DNA of 38,400 nucleotides, from the NCBI GenBank assembly GCA_964523015.1, contig CAZFXN010000026.1, positions 1 through 38,400 of the forward strand. The letters are read 5' to 3'. Positions 33,621-38,400 of the stretch are shown here, one piece after another. The notes beneath the pieces are model-generated. The model did not search any database. It was not told the origin of the DNA and worked only from the letters and a program-made list of their open reading frames with translations. Numbering within the stretch: the first letter of the stretch is position 1; every line of letters begins with the position of its first letter. This stretch comes from JAWXBT01 sp964523015 (GTDB lineage Bacteria > Bdellovibrionota_C > UBA2361 > J135). Made by a program: the position numbers and the translations under genes.

Positions 33621-34121
33621 TTATTCCTGATCTAATACCTGCCAAAAACATGGAACTTTTGCATTATTAATAAATTGCTCAAGCTCTCCTTGGTCGTCAT
33701 ACAGATAGATATCTGCAACAGCAACACCTAAAGCTCTTCTAAGATCAGGAGCCCAAGGCAAACTATTTAGTCGATCGGCTACCTGCTGACAGGTCAACTC
33801 TTTTTTAATCTCATGTTGAGTCATCCCCAAGTAATTTGCAGCCTCAATTTCCCCTTTCTTTTTAACCAATCGCTTTGCAACCCGCACAGCTTTCTTTTTT
33901 AATCGAAAGCATGAAATCGAGTTGGGAATTGAGACTGGATCAATCTCCCAATTTTCAGCAAATGAGTAAGTTAATCTTTGCTCTACATTATCAAGAGTAC
34001 AGGCTATAGTTTGGGCATGTGCTCTCTGTGTTCCACTACCTAAAAATAAAGTTACAATACTAACTACTATTCCTGTTTTTAGTATTCCTATTTTTAATGC
34101 TCTCTTTGTTCTTGTGTTCAT
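33621..34121 (-). CDS. Secreted hypothetical protein, 166 aa, four cysteines
   Basis: The ATG at 34121 is preceded by GGAG at good spacing. A long basic N-terminus and hydrophobic core end in 'AHA|QT' (about residue 37), a clear signal peptidase I site. The mature part has four cysteines, suggesting disulfides, and a Lys/Arg-rich stretch 'RLKKKAVRVAKRLVKKKGE'. A second motif 'LGMTQHEIKKELTCQQVADRLNS' is mostly helical. It is the last gene of the three-gene unit that starts with the DUF6502-type protein, 45 bases after the lipoprotein gene. No family is recognised; periplasmic or extracellular location is likely. Confidence 0.68.
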   Translation of the reverse strand: MNTRTKRALKIGILKTGIVVSIVTLFLGSGTQRAHAQTIACTLDNVEQRLTYSFAENWEIDPVSIPNSISCFRLKKKAVRVAKRLVKKKGEIEAANYLGMTQHEIKKELTCQQVADRLNSLPWAPDLRRALGVAVADIYLYDDQGELEQFINNAKVPCFWQVLDQE

Positions 34122-34166
34122 TTTTATTCTCCGTAACTTTTTATTACATGTTACATTTAAATATGG

Positions 34167-34760
34167 TCATAAGCGTTTATGGCCATCTTTAACTAAATTA
34201 TATTTTCCCTGATCTTTACGCTCAGCATTAGGATCTCTGGCAGGATCTTTTATCTCTGGATTTCCTGAATCAGGACGATCTGGGGATCTACTACTATCTC
34301 CACTGGTAATTGGGTCTACATTTGGAATAATCCCTTGCACATTTGGACGACGAGTTTGCTCAAGCTTTATAACTTCAAATTCCCCTCTTGTTGCTCTCCT
34401 TCTAAGATTAATAACTATTCTATCTATATTTGCCTCAAGTTTAACTGTCGTAACCTCTTCCCCAGTAGCAGATGATAATTTAAATATTACTGCGGGCTCA
34501 CTCTCTGCCAATTTAAGACTGACAATTATAGAGCCTGTAGAGTCAGTTTTGCCACTTGCTTCATCCACAATAAGCGCAGCACTATCAAAAGAGGTAATTG
34601 TCACTGGAGTGTTAGTAATTGGAAGATCTTCCTCTGTTAAAAATTTAGCTTCAAGAATCGAGGCTCCTGTTCCGCGGGTACCTCCTCCACAGCCGAATAA
34701 AATAACTACGGCAAATAGTATAGTCAGATATAATAATAAACTGGCTAATTTATGATTCAT
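34167..34760 (-). CDS. Predicted lipoprotein with Ig-like/carboxypeptidase-regulatory-like fold, 197 aa
   Basis: The N-terminus has a hydrophobic signal and a Cys at 24 followed by Gly-Gly; the lipobox 'LFGC' is somewhat non-standard (Phe at -2). The mature domain (about 35-120) has alternating beta-strands, 'PVTITSF' then 'DSTGSIIVSLKLAESEP', resembling Ig-like or carboxypeptidase-regulatory folds of surface proteins. A Pro/Asp/Ser/Arg-rich tail (about 135-197) looks disordered. Its ATG overlaps the last 4 bases of the DUF6502-type gene, so translation is coupled. The tie to an upstream putative DNA-binding protein suggests regulated surface expression; the specific role is unknown. Confidence 0.7.
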   Translation of the reverse strand: MNHKLASLLLYLTILFAVVILFGCGGGTRGTGASILEAKFLTEEDLPITNTPVTITSFDSAALIVDEASGKTDSTGSIIVSLKLAESEPAVIFKLSSATGEEVTTVKLEANIDRIVINLRRRATRGEFEVIKLEQTRRPNVQGIIPNVDPITSGDSSRSPDRPDSGNPEIKDPARDPNAERKDQGKYNLVKDGHKRL

Positions 34761-35593
34761 AGACTCACCGTTACTTTTTCTGTTTTAGAAACTCTACTAA
34801 ATGTACCCAAGACTACTCGAATTTTGCTCTGCCTCTTGTCATTTGAGTCATTCTTATCTTTGAAATCTAAGTCAAATTTAGATAGATATTTTCTGACTCG
34901 ATTATGAAAGGTTACTCCCTCTTTCAACATCCATTGTTTAATCTCGGTATCATATTTTTTAGGAATATTATCAAACTCAGTTGTCGCATGTAGATTTTTG
35001 TATTTAGGGGATTTAAAAACATTCTCCTCAACAGCTAACATTAGATCCTCTGCATCTGCTGATAACATAGAGAAGCCTTCTTCAGGTTTTTTACGAGGGA
35101 CATAGGCGGTATCAAGTAATCTAATTCCTAAAATCGTATCTCCCTTTTGTACATATTCTATTGCACCAACACGCTCTAACTCTGATAATACCGCGCCTGG
35201 TTTTACATCCTTAGTTATAATGTCTACTAATTTACTAAATTCGTTACTATCCCCGCTTATAGTAAGCTCCTTAGGCTTACCAGATCTGTTAGAAAATCTT
35301 TTATCCTGTAACCATTGCCCAATGACCTTGGTTAAAACTGAGCGATCTGTTTTTGGAATATTTTCTTCACTTTTTTGAAGGCGGGTAACCTCACGACGCC
35401 TAAGGCCAGTCGCAACACTGAGTCGACTGATATTTGGTTCACTCCCTGCTCTAGTTAACTCCTCTGAAGCAATTTGAACCATTATTATTTTAGAAATTTC
35501 AATTAGATCTTGGATACTTAGAGAACGTCGCAGGCAAAACCTGATCACTGGACGTAGCATATGGGCTAAACAACCTAAGAGGGCTTCTCTCAT
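34757..35593 (-). CDS. DUF6502-type putative DNA-binding regulator
   Basis: The 278-residue product begins with an Arg-rich segment 'LRPVIRFCLRRSLSIQDLIE' and a helix-turn-helix-like stretch near residues 54-74 ('ISRLSVATGLRRREVTRLQK'). This is the pattern I associate with DUF6502 proteins, which often precede lipoprotein genes in proteobacterial operons; the assignment is from memory. The middle and C-terminal parts are charged, without known catalytic motifs. The gene starts just after a promoter whose -10 edge and start point are covered by a perfect 11-bp palindrome, suggesting autoregulation. No clear Shine-Dalgarno sequence is seen. It shares its transcript with the lipoprotein (4-base overlap) and the secreted protein. 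Confidence 0.75.
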   Translation of the reverse strand: MREALLGCLAHMLRPVIRFCLRRSLSIQDLIEISKIIMVQIASEELTRAGSEPNISRLSVATGLRRREVTRLQKSEENIPKTDRSVLTKVIGQWLQDKRFSNRSGKPKELTISGDSNEFSKLVDIITKDVKPGAVLSELERVGAIEYVQKGDTILGIRLLDTAYVPRKKPEEGFSMLSADAEDLMLAVEENVFKSPKYKNLHATTEFDNIPKKYDTEIKQWMLKEGVTFHNRVRKYLSKFDLDFKDKNDSNDKRQSKIRVVLGTFSRVSKTEKVTVSL

Positions 35594-35610
35594 AGTAAAC
35601 TACAAAATTA

Positions 35611-35665
35611 TTAAGGTGTGCATAACGCACACCTTAAACTTAGCAGTACTAAAGCCCGATGTCAA
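35611..35665 (-). promoter_or_regulatory. Promoter with overlapping palindromic operator for the DUF6502 operon
   Basis: On the minus strand TTGACA (35665-35660) is a perfect -35, followed at exactly 17 bases by TAAGTT (35642-35637) as a -10. The palindrome TTAAGGTGTGC - 5 bases - GCACACCTTAA (35637-35611) abuts that -10 and covers the expected start near 35630. A repressor bound there would block transcription. Alternatively the RNA would form a strong 11-bp hairpin 17 bases before the ATG. Confidence 0.65.
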
Positions 35666-35775
35666 AGCATTCTTTCGTTACCTGGACATGTTAATGATTA
35701 CATTAGGAATTTAAATTAAAACTTACAGGCTTCTCTGCCTTTATTAGCCCGAAGATCTGGGGGATCTCTCGATTT

Positions 35776-36867
35776 TTACGTGGTAGGGAAGTTAAAATTA
35801 AGAGTGACTTCCCTACCCTTAGATTCAACTCCAAAGCTAAATCTATCTGGTGTTTCAAACTTCCAGTTCGATGCTCGGTTGTCCAATAAAACACCAAAGC
35901 GATTAAAAGAATACTCTCTAAGAGCTGTTAGCATCTGAATAATATCGGTGGTGTCTTCATATCGGATTTTCCAAATAACATGAAATTTCTGCTCCTTCTT
36001 GTCTGCCTTATTTTCATACAGAGCTATGTGATCACCACTCCACCCCTTTGCTGCTAGAATAGCGGTAGGCATAGGGATATATGATTTCAGTAGTGCATGT
36101 ATGACATATTGCCCAAGTACATCTGAATACAAAAGTTTGTATCCTGGTGGTGCCTTTAAGGGTAGCTCTTTAGTTGAGGTTGGTTGATGCCGTGCTTTTA
36201 AGTATTCACGTGGATGTAAAATATCCCGAGTACTTTGAGGCAAGTTTGTATATGCTTTATCTAATGAGTTTACATCAGAAAGATTGGAGGCAAATCTCGC
36301 TCCCCACTCATAAACAAACATAAATATATTAAGTAGTGCTTCAGGTAATTCACAATCTAGATTACTATCCAGATTGGTTGATGTTGATTCTTGTTCAGTT
36401 GAAATATTTATATTTTGACTATCTGAAGCCTCGATTACCTGCTCTATAAATACAGCCTCTCCCTCACTCAGAGCAGTAATTGCTAGCTCTTGATCCGTAG
36501 TAAGTACATTGGATCTTATCTTACTAAGATTGAAGTGCTGATCTTGAAGAGCATGAACTATTTCGTGTATTAATATTTTGTCAGGAGTCACTATATCTCT
36601 ACGAATTATAACGACCCCTGCCTTTTTGTCATACATCGCCCAGCTACCTTCCCCACCTCCAAAGCTCACACACTCGGCATATTTAAAAGAGGAAGGAATT
36701 AACCCAATCCCTTTATAAAGAAACTCTTCATAATATAATTTCTTAGCAGCATTTTCTTTTATAAACTGGTCTTTCGCCCTTTTATTATACTGATCTGATG
36801 GTAGTGCCAAACATTTAATTGGCTTTAACTCTTCTAGTTGTCTAAGCGCAGATGCCCTGGGCACCAA
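35776..36867 (-). CDS. Putative zinc metallopeptidase, HEIVHALQDQHF type
   Basis: The 363-residue product has 'HEIVHALQDQHFNL' beginning at H101: HEXXH with the ALQDQHF extension, as in families of putative surface metallopeptidases known from haloarchaea and actinobacteria. A Glu in 'SEGEAVF' (E135 or E137), ~30 residues later, is a candidate third zinc ligand. The C-terminal part contains a predicted beta-rich segment 'WKIRYEDTTDIIQML'. The start is TTG at 36867 with AAAGGG upstream; a stop lies 33 bases before it, so no obvious signal peptide can be added. If the family is normally secreted, this copy may be N-terminally truncated. It lies ~1 kb downstream of flagellin. Confidence 0.75.
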   Translation of the reverse strand: MVPRASALRQLEELKPIKCLALPSDQYNKRAKDQFIKENAAKKLYYEEFLYKGIGLIPSSFKYAECVSFGGGEGSWAMYDKKAGVVIIRRDIVTPDKILIHEIVHALQDQHFNLSKIRSNVLTTDQELAITALSEGEAVFIEQVIEASDSQNINISTEQESTSTNLDSNLDCELPEALLNIFMFVYEWGARFASNLSDVNSLDKAYTNLPQSTRDILHPREYLKARHQPTSTKELPLKAPPGYKLLYSDVLGQYVIHALLKSYIPMPTAILAAKGWSGDHIALYENKADKKEQKFHVIWKIRYEDTTDIIQMLTALREYSFNRFGVLLDNRASNWKFETPDRFSFGVESKGREVTLNFNFPTT

Positions 36868-36969
36868 ACTTAAAACCCTTTCACAGGTAGTTCCATCTTA
36901 AGAATATAAATTTTGATTAAGGGTAATAGAGAAGAGAAGTATAGAGAGATATCTTCTCATGAGAGATCC

Positions 36970-37203
36970 ATGAGCTTAAATAAAAAGAGCCCTGAAACTC
37001 AAGTCAATCGCCCCAATCGACTCAAATTTCAAGGCCCGTACAAGCAGTTAGCGAGGTTCTGTTACTTTGATCCTTCACGGTGGACCTCCGCAACAGAATT
37101 TTCGATCTCGTCTTGCGAGGAACGATTCGAAATCTGTATAGGAGAAGATTGTTGCAAGCCCTCAATCTCTCCCATAGTGACCGACCTACAAGTAAGGGTC
37201 TGA
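36970..37203 (+). CDS. Possible small protein convergent with flagellin, 77 aa
   Basis: The ATG at 36970 has a weak GAGAG upstream. The product is hydrophilic with four cysteines near the C-terminus ('SCEERFEICIGEDCC'). It ends 14 bases before a perfect-loop hairpin shared with the flagellin gene, as expected for two convergent genes. Its G+C is higher than the surrounding sequence. A longer in-frame TTG at 36913 is less likely. No family is recognised, and a competing minus-strand frame (37022-37207) cannot be excluded, so this is a weak call. Confidence 0.3.
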   Translation: MSLNKKSPETQVNRPNRLKFQGPYKQLARFCYFDPSRWTSATEFSISSCEERFEICIGEDCCKPSISPIVTDLQVRV

Positions 37204-37217
37204 TCACCAGAACAACA

Positions 37218-37243
37218 ACTGGCCAGACTTTCGTCTGACCAGT
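37218..37243. terminator. Intrinsic terminator hairpin downstream of flagellin, GAAA tetraloop
   Basis: On the minus strand ACTGGTCAGAC and GTCTGGCCAGT pair over 11 positions (one G-T) around a GAAA tetraloop, followed by TTGTTGTT. It lies 14 bases after the flagellin stop and could also stop convergent transcripts, with TTTGTATGTTCTT on the plus side. Confidence 0.85.
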
Positions 37244-37257
37244 TTGTATGTTCTTAA

Positions 37258-38118
37258 TTATCTTAAGAGAGAGAGTGCAAGAGATGGCTGTTGGTTGGCC
37301 TGACCTAATATGGCAGCACCAGCCTGTTGTAGAATTGACAGTCTTGTCAACTCGGCAGCCTCTGAAGCGACGTCAACGTCTCTGATTCGACTTTCAGCAG
37401 ACAGGAAGTTCTCTCTAGCAACTTGGATGTTCTGAATAGCTACGTTCAATCGAGCCTCAGTAGCACCGAGAGTACCTCGGTTGTTAGTGAGAGATGAAAT
37501 AGCATTCTTAACAGCGTCTAGAGCATTCTGTGCAGCTAACTGAGCACCAGCGTTAGTTGTGTCGTTGATTGAATATACAAGTGAACTACCAGCATTACCA
37601 AGTCCCAATGACTGAAGTGTACCTTGTACACCTGAGAAAGAGATTTGGGAATTTGGATCAACACCCTTAAACCCAATTTGTAGGCTTAAAGATGATCCAC
37701 CTGACAGTAGTTTTACCCCGTTGAACTCAGCGGTATTAGCGATACGCTCAATTTCAGACCCCAGAGCAGAGAACTCTGAAGCTAGAGCGGAACGTTGTGT
37801 GGTTGTGAACACGCCGTTTGCAGATTGTTCTGCAAGCTCAGCGAGACGACCAAGCACGTTACCGATTTCACCCAATGCAGAGTCAGCGATCGAGATGACC
37901 GAGATACCGTCGTTGGCATTTCGGACAGCTACGCTAGCGATACGTGAGTCAGCACGAAGTCTATCTGCAATAGCAAGACCCGCTGCGTCGTCACTCGCTC
38001 TATTTATTCGTTGACCTGAACTGAGTCGTTCGAATGTACGGTTCAACGCATCGGTTGCATTTCCCAATTTACGTTGAGCGTTAAGAGATGTTACGTTTGA
38101 ACCAATCGTAATGGCCAT
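37258..38118 (-). CDS. fliC: Flagellin
   Basis: The 286-residue product has both conserved ends of bacterial flagellin. The N-terminus 'NVTSLNAQRKLGNATDAL' leads into 'LSSGQRINRASDDAAGLAI', and the C-terminus reads 'SRIRDVDVASEAAELTRLSI' then 'LQQAGAAILGQANQ'. The central variable part is very short, so the filament subunit is a minimal D0-D1 type with little surface domain. Flagellin polymerises outside the cell after export by the flagellar type III system. AAGGAGG lies seven bases before the ATG, the strongest ribosome-binding site in the window, as expected for an abundant protein. An intrinsic terminator follows. No other flagellar gene is in the window. Confidence 0.97.
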   Translation of the reverse strand: MAITIGSNVTSLNAQRKLGNATDALNRTFERLSSGQRINRASDDAAGLAIADRLRADSRIASVAVRNANDGISVISIADSALGEIGNVLGRLAELAEQSANGVFTTTQRSALASEFSALGSEIERIANTAEFNGVKLLSGGSSLSLQIGFKGVDPNSQISFSGVQGTLQSLGLGNAGSSLVYSINDTTNAGAQLAAQNALDAVKNAISSLTNNRGTLGATEARLNVAIQNIQVARENFLSAESRIRDVDVASEAAELTRLSILQQAGAAILGQANQQPSLALSLLR

Positions 38119-38400
38119 GTTTGTTCCTCCTTGAATCCTAAATCAAATCTAGGTCGATCCTTCGACCCATGAGCCAATTCATTGGCCTTGCAGAGAGCCC
38201 TCCCTACAAGTTCAATTTAGAGTATGACGAGCGCGAATCGCCCAGCACACACCTATCAGCTAATTGAGGTAACGGCAGTGGTGTTTTCTGGCTTGAGTAA
38301 AAAATTACAGGTTTATAATATCTATTAATTACAGGGGGTTATGCCCGATTGAGGAGGCGGTTTTTTGTGCAATTAAAAAAATTATTCTGCATTTTTATCT
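38119..38400 (-). promoter_or_regulatory. Flagellin leader and upstream region
   Basis: Read on the minus strand, this 282-base stretch ends in AAGGAGG before the ATG. Two small hairpins lie in the likely leader: GGTCGA/TCGACC (38152-38167) and GCCAAT/ATTGGC (38173-38186). A loose sigma28-type match (TCAA, 16 bases, GCCGTTAC) spans 38296-38269; spacing and -35 are imperfect. No gene is visible in the part upstream of it. Confidence 0.4.

Noticed and set aside
35703..35897. 64-residue minus-strand frame overlapping the metallopeptidase 3' end
   Set aside because: Out-of-frame shadow of the metallopeptidase C-terminus with no independent support.
37022..37207. 61-residue minus-strand frame downstream of flagellin
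   Set aside because: It lies beyond the strong flagellin terminator, has no ribosome-binding site and reads as Arg/Leu-rich antisense of a competing plus frame.
1..38400. CRISPR arrays, tRNA or rRNA genes, transposases, phage genes
   Set aside because: No regularly spaced repeats, cloverleaf-like sequences, rRNA motifs or recognisable mobile-element proteins were seen.

Overview
This AT-rich window (roughly 38% G+C by eye) comes from a flagellated, Gram-negative-type bacterium. The evidence is a flagellin, several lipoproteins with lipoboxes, an AMIN-domain envelope protein, a lytic transglycosylase and PgsA. The gene set (a radical SAM protein with a C-terminal DUF2344-type domain, the PrkA-YeaH-SpoVR cluster, a bacterial deoxyhypusine-synthase homologue, a DUF6502-type protein) fits a low-GC lineage of the former Deltaproteobacteria, such as Bdellovibrionota or a relative. 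That placement is inference; the window has no rRNA or tRNA marker.

Layout: (1) 1-2.9 kb: an AMIN-domain protein cut by the window edge, two small minus-strand genes, and dcd. (2) 3.0-6.3 kb: a 726-residue protein with a degenerate metallopeptidase-like motif and a C-terminal FHA-like domain, then a clearly GC-rich lipoprotein gene (about 55% G+C) enclosed by about 23-bp inverted repeats. (3) 6.3-10 kb: purL-purF, minus strand. (4) 10-16.4 kb: a gene-poor stretch, then prkA-yeaH-spoVR and a lipoprotein gene. (5) 16.4-19.9 kb: a deoxyhypusine-synthase-like gene, an agmatinase and mgtE, suggesting a polyamine step. (6) 19.9-26.6 kb, minus strand: smc, a small membrane protein, ftsY, and a secreted protein gene split by a one-base frameshift. 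(7) 26.9-33.5 kb: the radical SAM gene, a foreign-looking segment bounded by two copies of the radical SAM gene's last codons, pgsA and a lytic transglycosylase gene (minus), and nadB (plus). (8) 33.6-38.1 kb, minus strand: flagellin, a putative HEXXH metallopeptidase, and a DUF6502-lipoprotein-secreted protein operon behind a promoter overlapped by a perfect palindrome.

Most of the window is core metabolism and chromosome or envelope maintenance. The features most worth following are the inverted-repeat-bounded GC-rich gene, the palindrome-controlled DUF6502 operon, the FHA/degenerate-peptidase protein, the 3'-end duplication behind the radical SAM gene, the frameshifted secreted protein and the long acidic insertion in the SMC ATPase head. 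I found no CRISPR array, rRNA, tRNA, transposase or phage gene. All coordinates, identities and repeats were read by eye.
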